This document shows positions 18,329 to 27,069 of a DNA stretch of 64,000 nucleotides, piece after piece. Position 1 is the stretch's first letter; every line of letters starts with the position of its first letter. The notes below the pieces were generated by a model. That model did no database searches and was not told the DNA's origin. It saw only the letters and a program-made list of their open reading frames with translations. The stretch is from CAZLKN01 sp964560135 (GTDB lineage Bacteria > Actinomycetota > JAICYB01), in the NCBI GenBank assembly GCA_964560135.1, contig CAZLKN010000002.1:1-64000 (forward strand), in the 5' to 3' direction. The position numbers and the translations under genes were made by a program.

Positions 18329-19235
18329 GACCCTCCGGGTCGAGGACCCGCTTGCGGTAGTAGCGGAGGTAGCCCAGCACGCTGTTCTCGGTGGACGACA
18401 GGGTCGACGCGGCTTCGCGGAACTCGTCGCGCCCCGGCGGATCACCGGCGACGGGCCGGATCACCTGCAGCAATTCGTCCTCCTCGGCCCCCGCGAGCAC
18501 CTTCGGCCGCAATACGGTGTCCCACCGCCTGAGGTCCTGCGCTGCGCGGTCGAGAGCGGGTTCACGGGCGGGGCCGTAGTGGGTGAAGCAGATGGCGGAC
18601 GCCCGGAGGCGCTTGACCCGCTCGATCGAGTCGAGCGCAGCCTCGAGGTCGAACTCCGGGGGCGGCGTGGCGGGTTTCTGCCACGCATCCCCGTAGTACA
18701 CGCCGGCGGTGTCTCCCACGAACGCCGCCCCGGAATCGGGCTCGAAGAGGGTCACCTCGTGGCTGGCGTGTCCGGGGGTGTACAGCACCTGGAGCTCGCG
18801 GTCGCCCAGCGGGATCACGTCCGCGTCCTCCATGGCCTTGACCTGCTGCTCCGCGACCGGTTCGGGCTCACCGTAGAGGGTGTCGAGGGCGTCGCCGAAC
18901 AGGCGCCGGGCGCTGGCGACCAGCCGGGTGGGATCGACGACGTGCCGGGCACCGATGTCGTGGACCCAGATCGTGGCGCCCGGAAAGAGCCGGGCCACGT
19001 GGCCCACACCACCCCCGTGGTCGAGATGGATGTGGGTGAGCACGATGTGCCTGGGCTCCACGCGCCTGCGGTCGAGCTCGGCCCGTACGGTGTCGAACAC
19101 CGTGGCCGGGCCCGTCTCGATCAGGGCGGGCTCGGCGGCATGGACGAGATAGCTGCAGGACAGGTCCGGGGTGTCGAAGAGGTTGACGTCGAGGATCTCG
19201 ACCCCCTCGGGCGGCGGCAGGCGCAACTGGGTCAT
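18312..19235 (-). CDS. MBL-fold metallo-hydrolase
   Basis: Metallo-beta-lactamase-fold hydrolase of 307 residues, cytoplasmic. The metal-binding signature THIHLDHGG is complete. The further ligands are seen in YTPGHASHEV (His), VGDTAGVY (Asp) and CFTHYG (His). Similar proteins include glyoxalase II-like thioesterases and general hydrolases; the substrate is unknown. The C-terminal 70 residues are helical. ATG 19235 is preferred because TAGGAT lies exactly 7 nt upstream, fitting a leaderless transcript; ATG 19244 would lie within that promoter. It is the first minus-strand gene of the accessory block. Confidence 0.8.
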   Translation of the reverse strand: MTQLRLPPPEGVEILDVNLFDTPDLSCSYLVHAAEPALIETGPATVFDTVRAELDRRRVEPRHIVLTHIHLDHGGGVGHVARLFPGATIWVHDIGARHVVDPTRLVASARRLFGDALDTLYGEPEPVAEQQVKAMEDADVIPLGDRELQVLYTPGHASHEVTLFEPDSGAAFVGDTAGVYYGDAWQKPATPPPEFDLEAALDSIERVKRLRASAICFTHYGPAREPALDRAAQDLRRWDTVLRPKVLAGAEEDELLQVIRPVAGDPPGRDEFREAASTLSSTENSVLGYLRYYRKRVLDPEGPSPTT

Positions 19236-19242
19236 CGGCCCC

Positions 19243-19248
19243 ATCCTA
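19243..19248 (-). promoter_or_regulatory. Putative -10 element, leaderless MBL gene
   Basis: TAGGAT on the minus strand is separated by GGGGCCG (7 nt) from the ATG at 19235. No Shine-Dalgarno sequence precedes that start. The spacing decides between two in-frame ATG codons. Confidence 0.45.
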
Positions 19249-19269
19249 CGGCAGAGGCCGGATCCAATC

Positions 19270-20676
19270 TCAGGTCGTCGGCTCTTCCCGCGTGTAGACG
19301 AGATCCTGGTTGTATCCGGTGATCTGGGTTCCCGGGACGAACACCGGGTAGAAGACCATGAACGAGTTCGAGGCGAGGTCGACCGTACACCCGAAGATCT
19401 GGCCGTCGAGTACGCGTCCGTTCGAGTGGTAGACCACCGCGCCCGGAGCGTAGACGACGGTCCTGATCCGCTGGTCGGCGACGTTGTTGGACTGGAGCGT
19501 GAACCCTGGTTTCCCGCTGCCGCACACGGAGGGGCCGGGGGTACCCGCACCGGCGAACAGGTGCATGTCGTAGCTGGCGTCGTCGGGGGCCCGGAACCCT
19601 GTGTTCGGACGGACGTCGATCGGGCCGCTGACGAGGATGGCCAGGTCACCTCGCAGGGTCGTCTTCTTCGTCACACGGAACGTGCAGGTCGTATGGGTCA
19701 CCCGGATCAGATGCTTGCCTTCCGTCAGGGCGGGATAGGTGTCGGCGAGGAAGTTCTCCGCCGTCGAGCAGTCCGAGAAGTTGTGGATGCTGTACCCGCT
19801 CGCCTGCCATTCGACCGGGTCGTAGACGAACTGGGGGAACGGCCGCGTCGGCGGGAGACCGGGGTTCTCGAGGATCACCTGGCCCGCCACGGAGGGGCTG
19901 GCGGGGGTGACGGTGGGAGCGATCGCATCGCCGCCGATCGACCCGCCGACCGAGATCGAGGTGGCAGAGCGAACCGTGCCGCCCACGGGGAAGCCTGACG
20001 AGAGCGTCACCGCCTGTCCTCCCCAGACCCTTCGGGTCACTCGAGTGTTCTGGCCGGACCCGTGCAGGCTGACGGTGCCCTGGGCGAAGATGCTGCCCTC
20101 GATGAGGTCGTTGGTCTGAGCTGAGAACGTGGCGTTCGTATAGATGTCCGCCTTCATGCCGAGTCCGCTGAAGACCTGGACGTTCGCCTTGAGCGTGATG
20201 TCGTCCTGGGAGAACATGGCCGTCCCGGAGAGGGCGCCTCCCCGGATCGGGAGCAGGTTCACGAGCGACTCCATCCTTCGCTCCGGGCCCGTTCCTGAAC
20301 TGCTTCCGACGGAACTGATCAGCGCTTTCGCAGGCTCGATGCCCGCCGGGTTGGCGCAAGGGATCACGCTGCCGTCGGAGGCGTAGTAGGTCACGGTGGC
20401 CGAGAAGGAGGTCCCTGCTGCGGCATCCACGGGCTGGGTGCCCGTCTCGCAGGGCCCCAGCGTGGCCGGTGTGGCCGTCTGGAGGTGTGAGAAGTACCAG
20501 TTGACCCCCGCTTCCGCGGCGCCGATGGCCTGCACCCGCTTCCGGTGCCGGGCGCTCTGTTCGGTGTCGTGTCGGCTGATCTGGAGCGCAACGACGCTCA
20601 GGACGCCGACGATCAGGACGACCAGCAGCGACGTGATCATCGCCATGCCGTCTTCGCGGCGCAGGAGGGCCTTCAT
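19270..20676 (-). CDS. PilX/GspK-like minor pilin, set 2
   Basis: Predicted exported pilin-like protein of 468 residues. The N-terminus MKALLRREDG-MAMIT followed by the hydrophobic helix SLLVVLIVGVLSVVALQI is a class III leader. Residue +5 after the processing glycine is Thr rather than Glu, as in GspK-type tip subunits. The body (about 150-270) has glycine-rich repeats of the kind found in polymer-forming beta-helix proteins, for example SISVGGSIGGDAI. A second domain with several cysteines follows. Start 20676 is chosen for the AGAGGAAA Shine-Dalgarno; a start at 20694, overlapping the preceding stop, is also possible. It is the last gene of the second pilin set and a paralogue in architecture of the gene at 23234-24762. 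Confidence 0.7.
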   Translation of the reverse strand: MKALLRREDGMAMITSLLVVLIVGVLSVVALQISRHDTEQSARHRKRVQAIGAAEAGVNWYFSHLQTATPATLGPCETGTQPVDAAAGTSFSATVTYYASDGSVIPCANPAGIEPAKALISSVGSSSGTGPERRMESLVNLLPIRGGALSGTAMFSQDDITLKANVQVFSGLGMKADIYTNATFSAQTNDLIEGSIFAQGTVSLHGSGQNTRVTRRVWGGQAVTLSSGFPVGGTVRSATSISVGGSIGGDAIAPTVTPASPSVAGQVILENPGLPPTRPFPQFVYDPVEWQASGYSIHNFSDCSTAENFLADTYPALTEGKHLIRVTHTTCTFRVTKKTTLRGDLAILVSGPIDVRPNTGFRAPDDASYDMHLFAGAGTPGPSVCGSGKPGFTLQSNNVADQRIRTVVYAPGAVVYHSNGRVLDGQIFGCTVDLASNSFMVFYPVFVPGTQITGYNQDLVYTREEPTT

Positions 20677-20693
20677 CGGGATGTTTCCTCTCA

Positions 20694-21335
20694 TCAGTTC
20701 GGGGGGGCGGGGGCGCACGCCTGCTGATTTGAGGCGGTCCCGCGGCTGGTGTTGCGGCCGTAGATCGATTGGCGGATGGTCACCGTCTGGTCTGGGCTCG
20801 AGTCGAAGCGGCTGTTCACGAGGAGCAGGATCTGCACCGTGCGGCCGACGGCGGCGGTGGACGAGCCTACGAGCGAGAATGCCGACACCTCGGGTGACAG
20901 GTCGCGGTTCACGACGTGCTCGGCTACCGTACGCCACGGTGAGACGGTCGAGAGATCGGGTTGCGCACCGAAGGACGCCTCCCAGGTCCGCCGGAGCAGT
21001 TGGCGGTCCTCGATCCTCCACTGGATGCACCGGTCGGCGGTGGCGGTGGGGGAGTAGACCCTGAGGCTCTGTCCGGGAACGGTCTCATCGTCCGGGTTGT
21101 AGAGCAGGCTGCCGGACCGCACCTCGCGGTCGAGCTGCTCTGCCGCCAGGCGGACCTGATCGTTGTTGATGCTGCGGTGCGTCTGCTGGTTGACGGCCCC
21201 CTGCACCGAGATCAAAGCCGCGGCGAAGATGGCGAAGACGACCATCGAGAGCATGGCGGCGATCGACAGCTCGATGATCGTCATGCCTCGCTCATCCCCG
21301 CTGCGGTGCCAGACCTGCAGGCCGAGGTCACGCAC
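20694..21335 (-). CDS. PilW/GspJ-like prepilin, set 2
   Basis: Prepilin of 213 residues. The leader MRDLGLQVWHRSGDERG is followed by MTIIELSIAAMLSMVVFAIFAA, which gives a prepilin-peptidase site after Gly17 and the conserved Glu at +5. The rest is a small soluble domain ending in a cysteine-containing tail. A GspJ/PilW-like role in the filament tip is inferred from its size, its position in the middle of the three-gene set and its close match in layout to the gene at 24759-25307. The GTG start overlaps the upstream pilin gene by eight bases. Confidence 0.75.
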   Translation of the reverse strand: MRDLGLQVWHRSGDERGMTIIELSIAAMLSMVVFAIFAAALISVQGAVNQQTHRSINNDQVRLAAEQLDREVRSGSLLYNPDDETVPGQSLRVYSPTATADRCIQWRIEDRQLLRRTWEASFGAQPDLSTVSPWRTVAEHVVNRDLSPEVSAFSLVGSSTAAVGRTVQILLLVNSRFDSSPDQTVTIRQSIYGRNTSRGTASNQQACAPAPPN

Positions 21336-23079
21336 TGGGCGCCTCCTTGTACTGGGCGCGTGCCGTGTGGGTCCCGAGGTCGACGATGATCGTCAGGTCA
21401 ACGGCCGACCCCAGAGCCTCCAGCCGGTAGGTGAACGTGGCCCGGAGCGGTGCGTTGACGGTGGCTTCGGCCTCCGTCCGCGTCGCCGTCCCACTCGCCC
21501 CGCTGGGCGCTTGGGTGGTCGATGTACCGCCGCCGCCCTCGATCTGCCCGTTGAGCGTGGCGTTCACGGTCACGAGCCCGATCGCCGCAGAGGCGCTGAC
21601 GCCGGCGACCGTCCGGGGAGTGACCGGCCCGCTCAAGGGGATCGCGTCGTACGAAGCGCCGTTCCAGACCCGGAGTGTGCCGCCGGTCACGGTGGCGGTC
21701 GGGGCGGAGGTCCCGGTGCCGGCCTGGACGCTCACGGCGTCGGTGAAGTCCTCGACCGCCACGAGGTAGCCCTGCCAGCCGAGGTTCGTCAGCTTGAAGA
21801 CGGTGTCGAGCTGACTCGGGAGGCGCACAAGCTCGACGCGATTGAGCTGACGGACACCGGCCAGGCCGAGATAGCCGTCCTGTCCGGGGATCGCAACCCC
21901 GTCGATCCGCTGATGGGTTTGAAGCGTGGTCGGCGTGGTCATCCGGGCCAGGCTGGCTGTGGCGATACTCGTACCGCCCACACGGAAGTCGACACCGGCC
22001 TCCGAGGTCCGTCCCGCCTGTTGAGTTGCGTGGGCGTGCTCGCACGGCTGTCCGTCCGTCCGCGGGGTGAGGGGAGCCGTCGGACAGGTGCTCGTCGCCG
22101 TAGCTGCTGAGGCCGCGGTCCCGCGCAGGGTTTCCACCGTCGAAGACGACGACCCACTGACGACGCTCCCCTGAGCGGTGACGCCGGTGCTGCTCGAGGC
22201 GGAATTGTCGAGGATCTTGGACTCGTACGGGTCTGTGGGGGTGCTGGGGTCGTCGTCCGCGAGGGCCGAGACCGATGCTGCGGCAGCCGCGCTGCCATCA
22301 CCCTCGAGCGCGCCGGATCCGTGGGCGGTGGCCTGGACGGCGCTGATCTGTTCCATCTGGAGCTGGCTGCGGATACCGGGTGTCAGCAGGCTCACCATCG
22401 GCGTGCCGGTGGCGCTGTCGAGGACCTCGATCCGCCCTTGGTCGATCAGGCCGGAGGCCGCCAGGAAGGCGCTGCAGGGTGCGGCGTGGGGGTTCAACGC
22501 CGGGTCCACGCAGCCCACCGGCTGGTAGAGGAGGGTTCGGGTCTCGACCCTGGGGATCGCCCCACCGCGCATCGGGTTGGGCCAGGTGACGACCACGACG
22601 ACCTGGTAGGCCCCGGATTCGGGAACATCATCCGGATCGGCCTCCATCACGTATACATGGCTCGTGTACACGGTTGGGTTCTGGCTCAGGGTCACCGTGG
22701 CCCGGTGGGGGACCAGAGGTGACCCCGCATCGCTACCGGGTGTGGTCAGGAGCTTCTCTCCGTCGCAGGACCTGAAGTGGAACACCCCTGAGCAGGAAAC
22801 GGCCTCCGCGTCGTCGAGAAAGGCGGCGTCTGTGCTGTCCAGGCCCTTGTCGAGGTCCGGAACTGGCATCGCACGGACCTGTTCCATCAAGTCGTTGGCG
22901 ATCCCTGTGGCCGCTTGGCGTTGGCGTGCCATCCCGACGTCCTTGAAGGCGATCATCGAGGTGCTCATCAGGATGAGGAGCGACACGAACATCACGCCTA
23001 GGGCGGCAGCGACCTCGATCAGCCCGAAGCCTTCTTCTGCGCGGGCCGAGGCCCGTAGGTGCCATGTGATCCGGTTCAT
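21328..23079 (-). CDS. PilV/GspI-like large prepilin, set 2
   Basis: Predicted prepilin of 583 residues. The leader MNRITWHLRASARAEEG is followed by FGLIEVAAALGVMFVSLLILM, with Glu at +5, so it should be cleaved and methylated by PilD-type peptidase. The soluble part is much larger than in classical PilV/GspI (about 120-170 residues). It has Ser/Thr/Ala-rich stretches and a few cysteines, suggesting an added surface domain. ATG 23079 is preferred because it yields a standard-length leader; an ATG at 23130 would lengthen it. It is the first gene of the second pilin set; a 154-bp gap with an inverted repeat precedes it. Confidence 0.72.
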   Translation of the reverse strand: MNRITWHLRASARAEEGFGLIEVAAALGVMFVSLLILMSTSMIAFKDVGMARQRQAATGIANDLMEQVRAMPVPDLDKGLDSTDAAFLDDAEAVSCSGVFHFRSCDGEKLLTTPGSDAGSPLVPHRATVTLSQNPTVYTSHVYVMEADPDDVPESGAYQVVVVVTWPNPMRGGAIPRVETRTLLYQPVGCVDPALNPHAAPCSAFLAASGLIDQGRIEVLDSATGTPMVSLLTPGIRSQLQMEQISAVQATAHGSGALEGDGSAAAAASVSALADDDPSTPTDPYESKILDNSASSSTGVTAQGSVVSGSSSSTVETLRGTAASAATATSTCPTAPLTPRTDGQPCEHAHATQQAGRTSEAGVDFRVGGTSIATASLARMTTPTTLQTHQRIDGVAIPGQDGYLGLAGVRQLNRVELVRLPSQLDTVFKLTNLGWQGYLVAVEDFTDAVSVQAGTGTSAPTATVTGGTLRVWNGASYDAIPLSGPVTPRTVAGVSASAAIGLVTVNATLNGQIEGGGGTSTTQAPSGASGTATRTEAEATVNAPLRATFTYRLEALGSAVDLTIIVDLGTHTARAQYKEAPSA

Positions 23080-23176
23080 GAGGCTCAAATAGGCTCCCGC
23101 GTCTCGACAGCGATGGGCTTCGTACAGCATTGAACCGCATCGAGGGGGCCGCTGGTATAGGCGTTGGGACGCAGAT

Positions 23177-23200
23177 TGCGTAGTCCTTTCTGACTACGCA
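23177..23200. repeat. Perfect inverted repeat between the two pilin sets
   Basis: TGCGTAGTC and GACTACGCA form a perfect 9-bp inverted repeat around the 6-nt spacer CTTTCT. It lies in the 154-bp gap between the stop of one pilin set and the start of the next. No T-run follows on either strand, so a classical intrinsic terminator is not supported. It could be an operator, or an mRNA hairpin that protects or attenuates. Confidence 0.6.
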
Positions 23201-23233
23201 GGATACACCGACCGACCCACCCGCAGGCGGCCG

Positions 23234-24762
23234 TCAGGCCGGGGGAGGCCCGGGAACGACCTCGCGCCAGAGCACCGGGACGACGGTGAAGCGGGCCGCA
23301 GAGGACTGACCGAAGGCGAAGCCGACCGGAGGGTTCGTCGCCAACGACGGCGCGTGCTTCAAGCTCAGTTTGTTCTTCAGGTGGATCTGGTCGGCGTAGA
23401 TCGCACCGCTCATCGTGGTGCTGTTCTTGATGTCCACCCCTCCGGGGGTGTAGAGAAGCATGTCCAGGTTCGGTGATGCGGTCATCGGCTTGGCCACCCT
23501 GATCGCATCCGAGGCTGTGGACAGGGAGACGATCACGACCTGCCAGGGGCCTCCCGAGGCGTTGAGGGTCTGGCCGAGGCTGACCTTCCCGGTGGTGACG
23601 ATCGTGAGCGGACCGGTGATGGTGCTCCGGCCGATCTCGACCGTACCGGCACTGTCGGGTACGTAGAAGGTGCCCTGGAGATCACTCGAGGCTGACTTCA
23701 GGTACGTCGTGGCGTCGGCGCCGGTCAGGAACGTCTGCGGGGCGGGAGAGTAGTTGGCCGGATCCCAGGTGAACCCGGGCAGCTCGATGTTGGGCGGATC
23801 GGGGACCGACGGGTTGTTGGCGGCGATCGATCCGTTCACGACGGTGGTGGTGTCCGTGGTCACGTTCCCCTTCGCGCGCACGTCCTTGCCCACCACGACT
23901 CCGTTCTCGAGGTTCACGTTGCCGGGGGCCGACGACCCGGAGGAGAGGATCGATCCCGCGACCGATCCATCCTGGCCGACCTTGATGTTGCCGCCGGCCC
24001 AGAGGATCCCGGTGTAGACGGAGTTGTTCTTCGTGTCGATCGAGCCCGGGGTGATCACATCGTGGGCGTCCAGGTTGTTCTGGGACTGGTCGAGGTTCTC
24101 GGCGTAGATGTCTCCGTCGATGCTGCCGGTGTTCTTCACCTGGACCACCCCCGTCGGTCCCGAAGCGAAGAGCGCGAACCGGAAGCCGTCCTGGGGGAGG
24201 AGCTGCACGCCGACCGTCACGTGGCGCAGCGAACGCTCGCTCTCCGCCGGGGCGAACCCCCAGGACCTGATCACCCGTTCGAGGGTGGCCTCGCAGACCG
24301 TGCCCGCGGCCGGATCGACGCGGACCTGGTACTTGCTGAGGGTGCGGGCCCCATCGGTGAGACTCAACGGTGAGGAGACGGCGCTGTCGCAGGCCGGGTT
24401 CATCTCCAGCCGGCTGATGGCGGCGTTGGCTCCGGCGTCGGCGGCCTGCAGCGACTGCGCGCGCATGCGNNNNNNNNNNNNNNNNNNNNNNNNNNNNNNN
24501 NNNNNNNNNNNNNNNNNNNNNNNNNNNNNNNNNNNNNNNNNNNNNNNNNNNNNNNNNNNNNNNNNNNNNTGATGGCGGCGTTGGCTCCGGCGTCGGCGGC
24601 CTGCAGCGACTGCGCGCGCATGCGGTCCAGGGAGGTCACGTCGTTGGTGTGGACGGCGAGGCGAAGCGAGAGAACGCCCAGGACCATGACGACCAGGCCG
24701 ACGAGCACGGTGGCGATCAGGGTCGACCCACGATCGTCGCGAATCATGCCGAGACCGCTCAT
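23234..24762 (-). CDS. PilX/GspK-like minor pilin, set 1 (split by assembly gap)
   Basis: As given, the reading frame is broken by 100 Ns (24470-24569) flanked by a 55-bp duplication. Removing the Ns and one copy (155 bases) restores one uninterrupted frame of 457 codons. The N-terminus MSGLGMIRDDRG-STLIA and hydrophobic helix TVLVGLVVMVLGVLSL form a class III leader lacking Glu at +5, as in GspK. The central part has many short repeats such as GSIDGDIY, GNIKVGQDGSVAGSI and GNVNLENGVVVGKDV, typical of bactofilin-like beta-helix folds. A C-terminal domain resembles that of the gene at 19270-20676. The start overlaps the upstream gene's stop (ATGA). Confidence 0.7.
24415..24624. repeat. 55-bp direct duplication around scaffold gap
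   Basis: Bases 24415-24469 and 24570-24624 are identical over exactly 55 bp, on the two sides of the N run. This is the overlap expected between neighbouring contigs of a de Bruijn assembly with k=55. It is best read as one genomic copy, not a biological repeat. Confidence 0.9.
24470..24569. other. Scaffold gap (100 N)
   Basis: A run of exactly 100 unknown bases, a placeholder length. The identical flanks imply that the true gap is zero and that the contigs overlap. It interrupts the set 1 K-like pilin gene. Confidence 0.97.
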
Positions 24763-25307
24763 GGGCAGATCGCAGAGGACGGGTAGTTGCGCGGCCGCAC
24801 CGAGGTGTGGAGGTGGTAGGTCGCGGCGTAGTCCGGGGTCGGCTGGATCACGAAATCGACGTTGATGCGCAGCAGGGCGGTCTGGAGGTCACAGGTGAAG
24901 ACCGGTTGGCCGGGCGGATTGGCCAGGCGGTCGAGCACGGGACGTGGGTCTGCCCAACTGTTCGCGTCGGCGTCGAATTCGGCCTTCTCCAGCGTGGGCA
25001 TGTCCACGCTGTACCGGACGAGTCGGAGCTCCTCGGTCGGGGACCATGTCACGAGCTCGAGACAGGCCCCTGCGGTTCCACACCAGTCGATGTGGGACGC
25101 GTTCTGGATGTCGCGTGCGACCTGCTGCAGGGAGGTCCGCGCATCGTCGAGTGTGAAGGACTGCCCCTGGGTGAAGTGGCTGGTGCGGTACGTCAGGGCC
25201 AATAGGCCGGCGACCAGGCCCAGGACGACCGACGACAGCAGGCCGGCGATCGCGATCTCGATGAGGGTGAAGCCCTCCTCCCGGCGGAGCGGAGTCAGGA
25301 TACGCAT
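24759..25307 (-). CDS. PilW/GspJ-like prepilin, set 1
   Basis: Prepilin of 182 residues. The leader MRILTPLRREEG is followed by FTLIEIAIAGLLSSVVLGLVAGLL: cleavage after Gly12, with Glu at +5. The soluble domain contains two cysteines in WCGTAGACLELV and further ones near the C-terminus, suggesting disulfides outside the cell. ATG 25307 is preferred to ATG 25322 because it gives a standard short leader and follows a G-rich Shine-Dalgarno. It overlaps the upstream pilin gene by 13 bases and the downstream one by four, so the three are translationally coupled. Confidence 0.78.
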   Translation of the reverse strand: MRILTPLRREEGFTLIEIAIAGLLSSVVLGLVAGLLALTYRTSHFTQGQSFTLDDARTSLQQVARDIQNASHIDWCGTAGACLELVTWSPTEELRLVRYSVDMPTLEKAEFDADANSWADPRPVLDRLANPPGQPVFTCDLQTALLRINVDFVIQPTPDYAATYHLHTSVRPRNYPSSAICP

Positions 25308-27067
25308 ACGGCCCCCATGCAACCTGTGGCCCGGCCCTGTCCGAGGACGACGTCGGCGATGGAGTCGGTGAGGAGCAGCTTCGTCCCAAGCAGCTCATCG
25401 ACGGTGACAGTGATCCTCGTCCGCGCCGTGATGCTCACGGCGGTGTAGCTCGCCTCCCAGATCGTCTCGCCGTTGGGTCCCTGGATCCCCGGTTTCATCG
25501 CAGGGGGGAGGACGTCAACGGTGACGTCGGTCTTGACCTCGGTGAGTCCGAGGTTGAACAGCTTCACCTGGCTCTCGATGCCCGCGGACCAACCCTGGAA
25601 GCCTGCTGCGTCGGGGTTGACGGTGACCTGGCAGTAGCCGTCCGCGGTCCGGTCCGAGCAGGAACCGGAGGAGATTGCCTCGTTGGGATCCCAGATCTCG
25701 ATGTGGATCCCTCCCGGTACGGTGAACGTCGGTGCTCCGGGGTCGAGTGCCGATGCGCCGGCGTGCAGGTCGTACTGGAAGGCTCCGACACGGACGAGCC
25801 CGCGGGGGATCGCTCCCACGACCTCCATGATCCGAGTCTCCCCCACGGACCCGTGAGCGCCGGACTGAACCAGGCGGCTCCCCGAGAGGAGATCGTGGTC
25901 GATCTGCTGTGTGACGTTTGGCGATTCCTGCTTCATGACGCTCAGCACATCCACACCCAGCCCCGTACCGGAGATGTCCTGTGTGAAGGTCATCGAGGTC
26001 GGACCGGTTGCGGTTCCACGCTCGTAGGGCAGAGCGTCGGTGTGATCGACCGTCGCTTCGCACGTCACCGGAGAGGAGAGGGTGCTCTCCGCGAGCATGT
26101 TGTCCACCGCGTCGCTACCGGTCACGTTGGTGGTGCCGGGATGGCTCTTCGGATCGGGGTCTGGCGGTGCGCCGCTGGTGGGATCGTCGTCAGCCGTCAC
26201 GCTCACAGTGTGGTTCCCGTATGAGTGCGTCGGACCCTGGAGGCTGACGGATGTGGATGTGCAGGATGCGCCGTTCGGCACAGGCGCCTTGGAGGATCCC
26301 TGGCTCTGTGGGTAGGTTGCGATCACCGAGTCCACCGTCGGCGCGTCCGCGGGAACGAGCTCGAGGAGCGAACCCCGATCCACGCGGAGGGACCCGGTTC
26401 CCGCGAGGGCGAAGGTCTCACCGGACAACGGCACGGCGGACCCGCCAGAGCCCGGTGGGGCGATGGGGACGATCCCACCCTCGCTGACGAGGGTCTGAGC
26501 CCGCACCTCGTTCTCGGGCCCGCCCGGGCGCCTGGACGTCCACTCCACGCGTACGGTCACCCGACGGTAGTCGACGGATCCATTGCCGTTGGCGTCCACG
26601 CCGGTGACGTATACGTACGAGGTGAGCTCCGAAGGCCCCCGGTCGAAGGTCTTCACGTGCGGGTTGAAAGGATGGTTGGAGGTGTTCGTCGCCCAGGACA
26701 GCGGTTCGTAGGTATCGGGTGCCTCCACGAGATATTGCTTCTGACCTCCCACATCCACGATCGCCGGGTCCGACGCCAGGGCGGGGTCGTTCTGGGCGAG
26801 CCCCACGTTGTCGTAGGCGAGGCTACGGGAGATCTCGAGCAAGCGATTCATCTCCTGGACGGCCGTTTCGCGCTGCTTGCCGAGGAGCACACCCTGGAGC
26901 CCGACGCTCATCATCGAGGACATCAGGACCATCACCATGGTGAAGATCCCGATCGCAGCGATCACCTCGACGATCGACAGACCTGCGTCGGTCGGGCAGC
27001 GGACACCGCGGCCGTCGGTTCCCCGAAGGCGCGCGATGACATCTCGTTGGAGCGTTCGTGGTCTCAT
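25295..27067 (-). CDS. PilV/GspI-like large prepilin, set 1
   Basis: Prepilin of 590 residues. The N-terminal leader (29 residues, ending PTDAG) precedes LSIVEVIAAIGIFTMVMVLMSSMM, with Glu at +5. Residues 158-166, DANGNGSVD, match an EF-hand/dockerin-type calcium loop (D-x-N-x-N-G-x-x-D). The later part is Ser/Thr/Gly/Asp-rich with scattered cysteines, and the length far exceeds that of usual PilV/GspI proteins. It is the first gene of the first pilin set. Its start lies 83 bp after the end of the liv operon, and its likely Shine-Dalgarno lies in a small hairpin. Confidence 0.72.
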   Translation of the reverse strand: MRPRTLQRDVIARLRGTDGRGVRCPTDAGLSIVEVIAAIGIFTMVMVLMSSMMSVGLQGVLLGKQRETAVQEMNRLLEISRSLAYDNVGLAQNDPALASDPAIVDVGGQKQYLVEAPDTYEPLSWATNTSNHPFNPHVKTFDRGPSELTSYVYVTGVDANGNGSVDYRRVTVRVEWTSRRPGGPENEVRAQTLVSEGGIVPIAPPGSGGSAVPLSGETFALAGTGSLRVDRGSLLELVPADAPTVDSVIATYPQSQGSSKAPVPNGASCTSTSVSLQGPTHSYGNHTVSVTADDDPTSGAPPDPDPKSHPGTTNVTGSDAVDNMLAESTLSSPVTCEATVDHTDALPYERGTATGPTSMTFTQDISGTGLGVDVLSVMKQESPNVTQQIDHDLLSGSRLVQSGAHGSVGETRIMEVVGAIPRGLVRVGAFQYDLHAGASALDPGAPTFTVPGGIHIEIWDPNEAISSGSCSDRTADGYCQVTVNPDAAGFQGWSAGIESQVKLFNLGLTEVKTDVTVDVLPPAMKPGIQGPNGETIWEASYTAVSITARTRITVTVDELLGTKLLLTDSIADVVLGQGRATGCMGAVCVS

Positions 27068-27069
27068 AT

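Noticed and set aside
24415..24624. A biological direct repeat in the pilin gene
   Set aside because: Copies are exactly 55 bp, lie at the edges of an N run, and merging restores the frame, so it is an assembly overlap.
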